Assembly: GCA_029961685.1 (NCBI GenBank) | Contig: JARWKL010000016.1 | Location: 2,113,001 to 2,177,000, forward strand | Source: Aristolochia californica | Taxonomy: Eukaryota; Streptophyta; Magnoliopsida; Piperales; Aristolochiaceae | DNA length: 64,000 nucleotides | Reading direction: 5' to 3' | Shown here: positions 21,862-33,111 of the stretch, in pieces | Layout: every line of letters starts with the position of its first letter | Position numbering within the stretch: position 1 is the first letter of the stretch | The notes under the pieces: generated by a model | Databases searched by the model: none | Told to the model about the DNA's origin: nothing | What the model saw: the letters and a program-made list of their open reading frames with translations, nothing else | Position numbers and translations under genes: made by a program

Positions 21862-24800
21862 TTATAATCCAGCAGTCCGGTCTCTGAGAATGAAAGCTTG
21901 TAAAAGGCTTTGAGCAACTTGGGTTTGGTGAGGTGTCCCGGATACAATTACTAGTCCCTCGTGTCTGCCAGGTTGATCGTGTATAACAACGGTTGCACCG
22001 GATATCTGAAGATGAGAAAATGAGGTTTCATTGGCTTGTTGGAAAGATAAACTATTGAGAATAGCAAAACACAGACCACAGGTAAGTTAAATGCTAAAAA
22101 ATAAAGAAAAAAAGGTATCATGCAGCCACCATCTGATTCCCGTATGCTACGAATACCATATGACAAGGTAAGTGCAATTTCAACAGTTCTCTATCCACTG
22201 AAGGTTGGAACCATCAAACTGAAATGCTTGGTAAGTTTAGCTCACAGCACAGCCAAAAAGTTGACAGCTCTTTCAAAGCATACTTTGTTACCATATATTG
22301 ACGGGTATGCCTGATACAAGTCACTATAACCTCTCTATCAGCAAATTGGCCTCCGTAAAGTGGACTGTAGCCTCATATGTGATAAGTATAAGTAATGCAG
22401 CGAACCACGTTTTCAGGTTGCCTATAATTTCTCAACTACATTGAGCTGGACAACATAAAAACCACTCCTACAATGTATGTGATATACGCATTATTGTGTC
22501 TATGAAGCAAGTGAATGGCTTGTTGAGAATGCCAGTTTACCGGCAGAAACACTACATGGAATTCCCACGGTTGACATTAGAATAACTTACATATCTGATT
22601 CGATTCAGGTTACTGCCACCTTCACCATATACTGATCCAATGGAGTGTACGGGGATCGCAATCTCCAAAGTCGTATTTGTCTGAACAGTAGGCTTGTTTC
22701 CACTGTACACAACCAAAACTTCAAATTCTGGTGAAACAAACCACTTAAACATGCGCCAAAAATTTAAATTTCTTCCAGTTCTAGAAGAAAGAAAAACACA
22801 AAAACCTATGAATCAGATGACTTTAGAGCTAAGAAAAAAAGCGGGCAGCCCGTAAAAGATTTGCTTTTTCTTCACTCAGCTAGTTGACTTTTGAATATAA
22901 ATTCGAAACTTCTGCATAATTCAATCCCAACTCTCACCCTTTCAGCTCCATTATTTCTTGCATTGGTGATAATCCTCTTCCATTGTTTGCAAAGCTCCTT
23001 GGATTCTCACAATCAATCTATAACCATCCATATTATCAACCTCAGGGAAGAAAAAAAAAAGGCCCAAATATAAAGTGAAAGCAGAAACATTACAGAAGAA
23101 TAAGACCACATGATTTTTATGCAGCAGGTGAGTCTGAATCATATTTCTGCAATGCCCTGTGATCAGATTAAGACTAAGAAAGTCAAAGCTATAAATTGTT
23201 ACCTGTGGTGTCCATAAACCTGGCGATGATGAACCCTCGATGCTGTGAGAAAGCTGGAGCCGATCCATAGTGAGAGCCAAACTAGTTTGATTGTCAGGAT
23301 CCTGAACTATACAAGAGCGCGTTCCTGACGAGCCATGCTCCTTGCATCTTGAGTTAGTAAGCTCAGGCAAGGTTGATGTGTGGAGTCCACCTCCATCATC
23401 ATCAAGTGGTTTAGAAGAAATGAGCATTTCTCTCAGCTTGCTAGTGACACTAAATAAAGCATTCCGAACATTTGCAAAGTCACCATTTATCTGCAGTGAA
23501 AAACCAGCCACATACTATCAGTTTTTTTTCTTTCCTTTATCTCTTAAAAGGTCACCAGATTTAGCTTCGACCAGTGCAATCCACTTTGAAATTTTTTTTT
23601 GAAGTAATAAGAAAAAATAATTTACACTGAGACAGAACATTGTTCAGTTTATCAATAGCCATTGTGAATGGTACGATGCATACAACTCATATCATCATTT
23701 GCTGTATTTGAATCATGAGTTTGCATGGTGTCTTGACCCAGGTTAGTCAGTTGAAAAACAAACTTAATGAAAATGATAATAAATTTTGCTTTACAAATAA
23801 ATAAATAAAAATCCACACCTGTAAAACCTCTTCATTCTCACATGCACATTTTGGGACTTGATCACCTCCAAATAATCGGATGCCAGCACCAGTTGCAGTC
23901 CTCATTTCAGACATTAGTAAACCTCCTATATCCATGAAGCAACCAACTTGGCTTGATAGTATCAAAAGCCGAGCTGAAACAGGCACTCCTTTGGCAGGGC
24001 CCTCTTTTCCTTTCTCCATTCCTGCCTCTATGAATCTACTGAAAACACGGAGAACAGCATTTTGTGCAGGCGAATATTGAGATTCCAGGTTCTGGAAGAG
24101 AGAAAAATAGAAACGTGAAAACCTAAGAAACCTAAAAAATACATGAAGCACATAAAGTCAAAATTTGAATCTAGTACATAAATAAAATGAGTTAGCCAAA
24201 GGTGGGTATTTAGCCAAAGTCCTTTGAAGACAACCTTTTCCCATGGAAAATGATTCTTGAACCTTAAATGTGGCAAGTGATCCTGAAGCCTACTGATTGA
24301 AGCATGGCACACGGAAGAGTGGGTCACTCATCTAATGGGAAATATTATCTTCCAATCTAGTAATCTATAGTCCTTAAAAAAGCATGGGAAGAATAAAGTT
24401 TTTTCATGTCCCCAAATTCAAAAACGAATGACCATTAATTGGTAGTATGTGAACCACATGCCACACGGTGGAGCAGTGCATAAAGTTGCTACACATTAAA
24501 AACACAACTTTTTGCTTCTATGATGGGATGAAATCACTCATTAAGATACTCTACTAGAAATATCGCTATCATCACAAACCTCTACAGAAGAAATGGTAAT
24601 TGCACGCTCACTAGACCCTGTCACTGTAGCACCAACACTGATAGAAGCCCCAGTTTCATTCTGCATCGCCTTGACAATGGATCCGCTCCTGCCGATTACC
24701 CCGCCAACCTTATCATTGGAGCACAATAATCGAAACTTAACTTCCTGCTGCATGGTATTTTGTTTAAGTGGGAAATTTCTATCAGTATGGATGAAAGGAG

Positions 24801-26911
24801 GCTGATTTCTAGCAGCATAATCAACGGAGCCCCCAGAAGCAGGTTGCAAATTCCCACGGAAATTGTGGATCCCGCTAATATCAGCACAGGATGTTCCATG
24901 AGGAGCAGGCCTGCCAGATCTGTTGACAGTCGCTTGTGCTTCATGCGATGAAGGGATGTCTTGGAGACAGCAAGAAACAGCAATGAGTGCTTGCTTCACA
25001 GACAAAATATCTCCAGTAATCTGCCCATGCAGGTCTCTTTTAGTGCCGTACAAGTATCAGAAGTAAAATCTTTTGAGATAATAAGCATCGGTATATACTT
25101 AATAATGTTTTACTGGATAAGAATATAAAAAGTAATAAAGACCAATTCTTGCAATAGAAATAATATTCTTTTTTCTTTTGCTTATCCTTTTCTTCTAGGG
25201 TCTTTTTTTGGAAAATCATTTGTATTATTTTCGTAACAAAAAATAAAATTCATGATCAAATTATAGGGCTTGCACAGTCAAAATTGATAAAAATTAATGG
25301 TGAACAAACCGATCCAACAGGACAAAGTTTCATCCCTTCATTTTCTCTGTAGTTTCAACAGTAGATGAGCCAGGTGAAAAGGTGTGGAAATATGGGTAGA
25401 AAAGTTGAAAAAAGTGATGCTTAGAAATGATGTCAATGAAAAAGAAAGGAAAGAGAAAATAATAAAATAGAAATTGAGTTGGCTTAGATTTTCAACAAAG
25501 ACCAGTAGCACAGTGGTGAGACATGATTTATTGATTTTAAGGACTGCACTGATGTAGAGGACAGCCAAAATTGACAAAGAAGCAAGTTATGTAGAAAAAC
25601 AATAGACTTAGCAAATAAATTAGAGTGAAGGAAGAAATATTGTAGTAAACCTCAATTTAATCAGGACAAGGCATTTAACAACGATGATGATGAGCTTCCG
25701 ACCAAAATGATCTGATTCAAGTTGCTATTATGTTCTTCGGTGATATAGTAAGGTGGGGGAAAGATCACTTGCACACAATATTTTGGAATTTCTATTGCAG
25801 CAAGTTTAAATTTCACTGTGCAGTTGTGTTTTATCATCCAAAGTTAAGCTTTCAAGAATAGAAAAAAGAGAAACAGAAAAATCAGGTCATACATAAAAGG
25901 AGGTGACTTATTTAGAGATCCACCTAGATTCAGCATTGCTTTTGAATAAAACCATAGATGAAATTTAGCATATTCTATTTTCACATAGTAAAATTATGAA
26001 AAAGTAAATTTGTGCATCATAAGGGTTTCCTAACCAGTTGATGTATAGTGAACTTCATTCACAAACGGGTCTCCTGCCTCCAATTGCATATGCACAAGAA
26101 ATTGGTTAATAGTTATATGCATGAGATAACTTGTTCATCTGATCCATTTCAATGCCAGGATTTAAACCTATCATAGGAAGGACACTATGCGAGTCTCTGC
26201 AGAATGCCAATCATAAATTTTTATTCACTCAACAATTCTCTATAAACCAAAATATCAAAAGAGAAAAGTGAACAGTCGAAAACAACGATCGAAAGAAATT
26301 ACCTGAATCACTTCATCTGTAGGACAAGCGCCAACAGGCAGCTGTCCGGAAGATAAAACCCTGATCCTAGCTCCTGTCTCTTTCCTAATTTTCTCAACGA
26401 CTCTCCCACCTTTCCCCATCACCGGTCCGACATGCCCCTCCGGCGCCAGCAACCTACAATGCACGGGGGTGGATCCTTCCGTCTGGATATTACCATCGAA
26501 AATCCTCTCAAAAACCCTCACTAGCGCCTCCTGAGCCGGCGACACTTCCCGCATGTCCTCGCCGTCGATCACCCAAGTAGACGAAACATTCTTCACAGAA
26601 ATTTTCTTCTTCGGGGCGTCAGGCCCAGTAACGAGGATGACGCACTCATCGCAATCAGGTCGGGGCTCTTCAACGCGGATCTTCGAGCCAGTCTCCAGTC
26701 GGATAAGCGTGACGACGCTGCCAGACTTGCCGATGACAGCGCCGACCTTGGAGACGTGGCATAAGATGCGGAAGGCAACGTTGCCTGGGGAGAGCACTAT
26801 AGGTGAAGGCCTCGAGCGGCGCTTGAAGGCGCCGTTTGCCGTCCGGGGTACGTTCTCCGTCATCGTATTTTTTGGGCCTTTTGGTGAAGCCGACGCAAAC
26901 CGCTCTTCCAT
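21862..26911 (-). CDS. Five-KH-domain RNA-binding protein (RCF3/HEN4/At5g46190 type)
   Basis: Exons on the minus strand: 26911-26303, 25020-24580, 24091-23819, 23490-23203, about 22702-22591, 22005-21862 (TAA 21864-21862). Five KH repeats: KH1 (about 45-95, GKSG loop), KH2 (about 140-215, GKGG), KH3 (exon 2, GRSG), KH4 (exon 3, loop reads DIGG) and KH5 (exon 5 into exon 6, GEGG). This matches plant PCBP-like nuclear proteins RCF3/SHI1 and HEN4, which act in pre-mRNA processing, alternative splicing or polyadenylation and stress responses. The visible length is about 620 residues, normal for the group. The junction between exon 4 (phase 0) and exon 5 (needs one lead base after a phase-2 exon) does not keep frame, so a small exon in the 22703-23202 intron or another splice site is missing from this model. 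KH4 lacks the first Gly of GXXG. Confidence 0.88.
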
Positions 26912-27049
26912 TTCGTTCCTTGTTGGCTTCGCTTTTTTCCCTCTCTACTCTCGCACCTGTGAGGCCGAGGGAGACGAGAAGACACCAGTCTCGGATAGTC
27001 TCCACAACACGTTACAGCTTTTGATTTTCTTCGATCGATGTGCAAAATG

Positions 27050-28103
27050 ATACAGGAGGGGCCCGGCGGCGGCAGCTAAATACGGCAGGTCCCATTGAAC
27101 GCGACTACTCGGATTTCTTCCTTTAAAGTTTTATCCTTATTATTTACGGAAATGCAACCGAGGGATAGGCCTCTTACGAGAGTGTCTCCCTGGCTCACAT
27201 TATCATTTTTTCTATGTGACCCTTGTTTAGAACCATTTTGCAGTTAGACCTTCATGTTAGATTGCTGGACCATGAACCAATAAGATGTTACATTTGAGAC
27301 GTGTCATCTTTTGATGTCATATTAATTGCATACATAAATTATTTTACTCAATTTAGAATTTTTTTTTTACATAATTAAGTTTTTATTATAAGAGAGAGCA
27401 AAATTTTAATTTTAAAAAATAAACCCAAGTAATTGATATTTTAATTATCACAATGAATTTTTAAATAAATAGTTTTAATTTTATTTTATGAAAAATATTT
27501 TTTCAAAAGATTTTTAATTTAATGGAGACTTACCCCTTTTCTCTGGTCTTTCTTCGTAGACAAGGAAATAATAGTATACTTTAATTAAAGCCAATTCAAA
27601 AGGTTCACTAGTTAAAGTCGGGTGATTTTAACCTTTTTGTAGATTTATGTGAGTTTTGATAGAAAGAAAGGGTCGAAGGTTGAATCGATTGAACCAATTA
27701 GTCCAATCTAGGTTTTTAATCTGAGTCAGATTTGCTTAATGCATATAGCAACTAGGTTAGTCTCATTAAACTATATGAAGAAGATAGATATGACCTATTT
27801 GTTTGTATAACTAGGTTTAATTCATCTTATTAATGTGGTCCAAGGGGACCAACCCAATGTTAGTACACATATACTAATAGACTTGACCCTTAGAAGTGTG
27901 TGGTCTTAAAGATTACACGAATAGACTCACTTGGTAATGGATTAGACCACATTTTTGTTAAATGGTCACAACTCTCTCTCTCTCTCATCCTCCTCTCATC
28001 ATCATGGCAGGTTTTCAATTTATAATGTAGAATTTTAAAAATGTGAAAAAGGATTTAATTTAAAATAAAAAAATAAATTTAAAATATAATTAAAAGGTTT
28101 GAA
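27050..28103. other. Divergent intergenic region between the KH gene and PPR gene
   Basis: AT-rich DNA without a convincing gene. It contains a short CT run near 27970-27985. The part next to 26911 should include the KH gene promoter. The TRIM element at 28104-28355 lies just beyond. Confidence 0.5.
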
Positions 28104-28355
28104 TGTCAAGAGGCTGTCCAATACAACCTAAAAGACTATTCATGTAATCTAAGAAAGGTGGACCGAAAAGTGAGGAAAACCAATCTATTAAAGAGAGGTG
28201 GATCGGAACCACCTCTGACACCCACCCTGCCCTTACCGATCTCGCCTAGTTTTGATACCATGTCAAGAGGCTGGCCAATACAACCTAAAAGACTAATTGT
28301 TTAAGTGCAGAAAGCCAACCTACTCAAGAGAGGTGGACCGGAACCACCTCTGACA
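28104..28355 (-). mobile_element. Very small TRIM-like LTR element (about 252 bp)
   Basis: Read on the minus strand: 5' LTR 28355-28261 (95 bases) begins TGTCAGAGGTGG and ends CCTCTTGACA; directly adjacent is TGGTATCAAAAC (28260-28249), a tRNA-Met-type primer-binding site; 40 internal bases end in a purine tract, AAGGGCAGGGTGGG (28234-28221); the 3' LTR 28220-28104 (117 bases) again begins TGTCAGAGGTGG and ends CCTCTTGACA. The two LTRs match closely apart from about 22 extra bases in the 3' copy. Both contain a hairpin agaggtgg-N7-ccacctct (28194-28216 and 28329-28351). There is no coding capacity, as expected for a terminal-repeat retrotransposon in miniature. No 5-bp target duplication is obvious. 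Confidence 0.75.
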
Positions 28356-28695
28356 TGCCTAGGATTTTTTAAAACAATCACCATGTAAGATTTAATTAAA
28401 TCTTTGCAATCACTATGAATTAATAATGAGAATTTACATTTGATTTATACTAAATTACAATAGTAATCGAAAAAGATTTTTCGGCCTATCGGAGAACTGG
28501 TCTTCTGCCTCAGATTCCGATAATATGAATTTGTTATTGTTCTTCTTTTACGTCCTATGGCTTTATTTGATTATCTATTTAATTATAATTTGATTAACCG
28601 TAAGTTAAAAAAAAATGTAAATTCAAACTTCAAAATACCTTGAAAATTAAACATGAATACTCTTTAACAACAGCCAGTACTGGCTGTATCTGCTC

Positions 28696-30342
28696 ATGAA
28701 GCTTTGTGCTCCTTTCCGCAGTTCCATTTCCGTCTCCTCTCTTTCGCCACCTCACTTCTGCAACGCTTCACAGAGAACAGTCAACCTCGACGATGTTTTT
28801 CCTCTACCGGAAATCCCCCGAAAGTCTCTCTATTTCATGAAAGATTTTTGCTCTATAATCCGGGAACTATTCGCCAACAGCAGAAATTTTAGAGCTCTTT
28901 CATCTCTTGATGCGTTTCTTGATCAGTCTCATCTCTTCGATTCTGCAACATCCGTTCTCGTTATCCACGCTCTCTCTCATTTGAAAAAGCTCAATCGAGC
29001 GAAAGCCGTTGTTGTCAATCTCCGTAAGAGAGGTAAGTTGTGTGATTCGTTTTTATACAGTTTAACAATGCTGTGTATGGTGAAACAGGCCAAAATTAGA
29101 GATGTTGAAATAGTCTGGGCTGAGATTTGTGGACCTGCTACGCATGTTAGAATCAAATTTTCGGATTTCGTTCGTTACATTTGCAAGTTCGGTGATGATT
29201 CGGAAGCTATGTTGGTCTGTAAGAGGGTTTTGGCGGATGATGGTGCTCTAACTAGTCAAGACTACGTTGCTTTAATTGCGGCTCTATGTAGGAAAAATGA
29301 GTCTTTGTTGGCAATGGAGATTGTCCAAGCTATGCAGGAGAAGGGGTTTGAACCAGATGAGATAACCTATATAGGATTGTTTCAGTGCTTATGCAAAAAC
29401 GGGAAAGTTTCTGAAGCCGATCTTATTCTTCGAAATTTGATTAAGCAGACTTCAGAAATTGATATCTGTATTTATGGTAGTTTCATTTATGGGCTATGTA
29501 AGTCGGGTAAGTTCAGGGAAGCGCACAAGCTGTTCCATAAATTGATTCAGAGAAGCAATTTACAAGACCCCATTTCGAGTATTAGAAGAGGGAGACGGGT
29601 AATTTTCCAATTGAATTGCCGCGGAGCAGTTCCTGAAATAGTCGCTTATGAGACGTTTTTTAGAGCGCTGTGCTGCTCAGGGAGAGTAGAAAATGCAGAG
29701 AAGTTGCTGAAAGAAATGATGAGAAAAAGAAGTGTTTTGGATGTTTGTGTTTATAAATCTTTCGTTAAAGCTCTCTTCCAGGTGGGTAGAGCTGACGATG
29801 CTCTCAGGTTCTGTAAGGCCTTGAACAAGAAAGGACTAGCTTCAGTGGAGGAGATTTCAGACTCTCTGATCATAGGTCTTGTTGAAGTAGGAAGAACTGA
29901 TGAGGCTCGGAGACTTCTTGATGAAATATTGGATAATGGGTCTCTTCCAGACTCTGATGTTTGCAATTGTGTTCTTGCTGGTTATTTGAAAGCAAAGAGA
30001 AGACAAGAAGCCATGGATTTGTTCGACAGGATGAAAAAGGGGCACTACGGTGGGATCAAAGCCACATCCTACAGGGTGATGGTTGAAGGTTTATTCGATC
30101 ATGGTGATATTGAGCAAGGTACTGTGATTTTCAGAGAAATGGTTGGGAGGGATTTTCCAGTGAATGGGACTTTATACAAGGCTATGATTAGAGTATTATG
30201 CGACTGCGGAAGGATTGAGGAGGCTCATGGGTACCTCAATGAAATGATGGAAAATGGACTTTTAATTTCATATATTGAATGGAAGCAGATTTTTTATTCT
30301 CTGTGCACTGCTGGTGGGGAAGATCTCTCCTTAGGATTCTGA
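28696..30342 (+). CDS. P-class pentatricopeptide repeat protein, 548 residues
   Basis: Intronless. The N-terminus (MKLCAPFRSSISVSSLSPPH) is Ser/Arg-rich and lacks acidic residues for about 30 residues, fitting an organelle-targeting peptide. From about residue 85 to 540 there are degenerate 35-residue PPR motifs, for example DEITYIGLFQCLCKNGKVSE, YGSFIYGLCKSGKFREAHKL, YKSFVKALFQVGRADDALRF and YKAMIRVLCDCGRIEEAHGY. No E, E+ or DYW domain is present, so it belongs to the P class, whose members generally stabilise, process or splice organelle transcripts. Between about residues 285 and 315 the repeats are interrupted (SSIRRGRRVIFQLNCRGAVP). I cannot name an orthologue. Confidence 0.85.
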   Translation: MKLCAPFRSSISVSSLSPPHFCNASQRTVNLDDVFPLPEIPRKSLYFMKDFCSIIRELFANSRNFRALSSLDAFLDQSHLFDSATSVLVIHALSHLKKLNRAKAVVVNLRKRGKLCDSFLYSLTMLCMVKQAKIRDVEIVWAEICGPATHVRIKFSDFVRYICKFGDDSEAMLVCKRVLADDGALTSQDYVALIAALCRKNESLLAMEIVQAMQEKGFEPDEITYIGLFQCLCKNGKVSEADLILRNLIKQTSEIDICIYGSFIYGLCKSGKFREAHKLFHKLIQRSNLQDPISSIRRGRRVIFQLNCRGAVPEIVAYETFFRALCCSGRVENAEKLLKEMMRKRSVLDVCVYKSFVKALFQVGRADDALRFCKALNKKGLASVEEISDSLIIGLVEVGRTDEARRLLDEILDNGSLPDSDVCNCVLAGYLKAKRRQEAMDLFDRMKKGHYGGIKATSYRVMVEGLFDHGDIEQGTVIFREMVGRDFPVNGTLYKAMIRVLCDCGRIEEAHGYLNEMMENGLLISYIEWKQIFYSLCTAGGEDLSLGF

Positions 30343-31240
30343 TCTCTCTCTCTTTGTATGATAAACCAAACAGTTATAGGTAGAAACCAGAGAAATTAAA
30401 CGAATTTTTATCACTTTATGCATGTTTACTGTACTTAGCTTCGAGTTCATTCATCTTCTTCAAAATCAAAACTTTAGTCCTCTGTTTTCATCTATCATCT
30501 GCTAAGTCTACAGGGAAAAGTTCTCCTCGAGAAATTCCATGTGAGCTCTTGGTAAAACTTGAACCCAGCATCTAATGCTAAGAACCAATGTAACCATTGA
30601 ACCAAACGACCAAATAAGATTCATAAATGTCTAGATTCTCTAAATCGTCATGCCCATCAGTTGTGATTGATTAGATTCCCCAATGTTGCATTATCCTTGT
30701 TAGTGCTTTTTCTGTAAAAACATTTCTAATAGAAATATGTTTCTAAGGAGTATTAGTGCCTCATATTTTATGGGAATACTTTTCTTGCTAAAAATTCTTA
30801 CCAAGGAAATTATATAATTTTCCAGCAAAAATAACCTGGAAAATCGTACAATTTTTTTTTGAATAAGTATTTGACAATTGATATTGCAATACTTTTGGCA
30901 CGAAGCAATTTTGTATATGACATTTTATTTTACTGGAAATTTATCGAATAAGATGGTATTATATGAGATTGTTAATTAATTTTTGTTTATTTCCCTGGAA
31001 AAGACATTCCATCACGAGGGATATATAACTGGTGTTTCTGAGCTGGTTGCAGAAGTGGGATTCCCTTCATCGTCACTAAGCTAACAACAGCAAAGCAGAT
31101 CAGTCTTTTGTACTGGCAATATCCTTCTGCAATCTCAAGTAAATGGTGCATCCATGCATTTATTAGATATTCTCCTGAACGGTTAATACACCAAATTGCT
31201 TAGCAGATTTCCTCTGCAAATGTTAATGCGGCACCTCCCG
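30343..31240. other. Spacer downstream of the second PPR gene
   Basis: AT-rich sequence; no gene or motif recognised. It ends at the TATA-like element of the putative small gene. Confidence 0.5.
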
Positions 31241-31248
31241 AGCCAACC

Positions 31249-31255
31249 ATATAAA
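31249..31255 (+). promoter_or_regulatory. Candidate TATA box (TATAAAG)
   Basis: TATAAAG lies 98 bases upstream of the ATG of the putative small cysteine-rich gene, a usual distance for a plant core promoter plus short leader. An ATG near 31279 would open a 44-codon upstream frame if transcription started before it. Confidence 0.35.
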
Positions 31256-31352
31256 GAGTGGATCCACATGGGTTTCCCTTCTTCTGCTTCTGCAACCTTC
31301 CTCGTCCCTTCGAGGTCGTTTCCTGAGTTCTGTACCTCTCGGAGAGGAAGAT

Positions 31353-31569
31353 ATGGAACCACCGCCGTCTCAACACATCTCTGCGAGGGAAGACAAAGTT
31401 GAAGATGAGAAGGAAAAGATCATCAATGGATGGTAAGCAGTCAAAAGCTTCACATATACCAGTTTTTATATGCCTTCATGTCTGTATCATTTCTGTATGC
31501 AGCTGTTCCTGTTGTTATGACTTCACAGAGGACGTTGTGGATTTCTTATGCTGTTCCTTCCTGTTCTAA
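31353..31569 (+). CDS. Putative small cysteine-rich protein, 48 residues, two exons (unrecognised)
   Basis: Exon 1 is 31353-31432 (MEPPPSQHISARED...EKEKIING), ending in a good donor (tg/gtaagc). Exon 2 is 31503-31569, after a pyrimidine-containing tract and ag acceptor, and encodes CCSCCYDFTEDVVDFLCCSF then a stop. The splice restores frame (TG+C). The 70-base intron is near the plant minimum. The protein has an acidic/charged hydrophilic half followed by a short Cys-rich, hydrophobic tail; this layout recalls small plant membrane-associated Cys-rich proteins (CYSTM-like), but the match is only in style. TATAAAG lies 98 bases upstream and AATAAA 108 bases downstream of the stop. I do not recognise the family. 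Too short for ORF-length filters; a chance arrangement remains possible. Confidence 0.4.
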
Positions 31570-31676
31570 AGGATTTTCCAGGATCGATGAATCATCTGTG
31601 AGGCTTTTGTAGTTCGACAGAGGATAAGGAAGGGAGAAGAATGAAGAGGAAATCATAGTTTTCCTTGGTACAAGTG

Positions 31677-31682
31677 AATAAA
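31677..31682 (+). terminator. Candidate polyadenylation signal (AATAAA)
   Basis: AATAAA lies 108 bases after the stop of the putative small cysteine-rich gene. Such hexamers are common in AT-rich DNA, so it supports the gene only weakly. Confidence 0.3.
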
Positions 31683-33111
31683 TTTTGATTTACATGATCA
31701 CCAAGAGATAAGAGTTACTTAAATATGGCTTTGAAGTAGTTACTTTTGACTCCATGGCTTCACTGGTTTTCAATAACGAAAATTGTTCAATTACATCTTG
31801 TTTCGAACCCTCAAGGGTTGATCCAATACGAAAAACTATTTGATGCGAAACATATGAAATGAATCGGGTGGTTGAGATAGCCATTGATTATGATCGGACG
31901 ACTGAGATAACCGTTTCACATCCAATGACTTTTCGTATTGGATCAGTCTTCAAACCCTTAATTGCTTATATTTAACTCTCCTATCTACCCCTCTTTGAAC
32001 CGGAGGGCAAGGGTCCCCCAGTCTCCTTAGCATAGGGAGAGGTGAGGGGAGGTAGGTCCTTTAGTTTATTTAAGGAATAATTTCTATCAAAGACCATGTA
32101 ATTAGTTACTTTTCATTGGATTTTCAAGTTACTTTTGGCAATTGATTATATTGAGAAATACGATATTACAAGTCATATTTGACAATATAGAAGTGCACCT
32201 TAATTCAAATATGACCCTCTTAGAAACAACATTGCCCACATGACATATCTTCAAACATGGAATAAACAATTAATATATCATAGTCGATATTTCTTGAAAG
32301 AAATATTTTCTAAATTATGGTTTTGGATATTATTTAACTTAAAGGAGGGGGAGAAGGGAGAAAGAATATTTGCGTTACGGTGAAGACCCAATCGGTGCAA
32401 GGGTGCAGTATGATTGGCTACCTTCCACGACACACACACACATACACATACACATATTTTGTCCCTCGAACCGTTAAAAAAGAGGAGCGATAAGAGATGA
32501 ATGAAATTGGTGGACTCACACATGGGTCCTTTTATTTTTAATAGAGTTTTATAATTTTATAAATTAATATTTTATTTGTTTTAAAAATTTAAAAGTGTAT
32601 TTCACCTTGATCTTAATGTATTTTATTCGCCGTATTTGAAAATATGGCAGTTAAATGGCCATTATATGAAATTATGACAGTTTAGAGTGTACCTTTAAAA
32701 ATTACATGTTACTAAAAATAAGTTGAAATAAATAAATGCAAATATACAATGAAGAATTAGGTTTTTCTTTCTTGTTTTTGTTGTTATCAAGTTGAATAGT
32801 TGCATTTCAGTAGAAATGTGAGTCTCATATAAATGAAAATTCTTATTATGATTACTCATGCATAAAAACACTGGAGATATAAGATTAATTACTTCATCTG
32901 AATGCCTCTTTCAACACCTGTTTCTCTTAAGAAATTTTGGGGAAAGAAAGGCAGTTGGTCTAAGAACGAGCATGATTTTGTGATTGGGAGAGTTAGGTCA
33001 GGTACACAATATGCATGTACTCAGCTATGAAGAGGCTGTCGACCTTCCATAAATGCCCAGAAGATGGGAGGCTCAGAGACGAGGTTAGCTTTGCTCGAGT
33101 TTCAGTGATTC
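31683..33111. other. Spacer upstream of the glycosyltransferase gene
   Basis: No gene recognised. It contains a short CA-rich run at about 32431-32458 (minus-strand GT repeat). The last 100 bases include the UGT leader; an ORF starting at 33015 overlaps the UGT 5' end in another frame and is a shadow. Confidence 0.5.
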
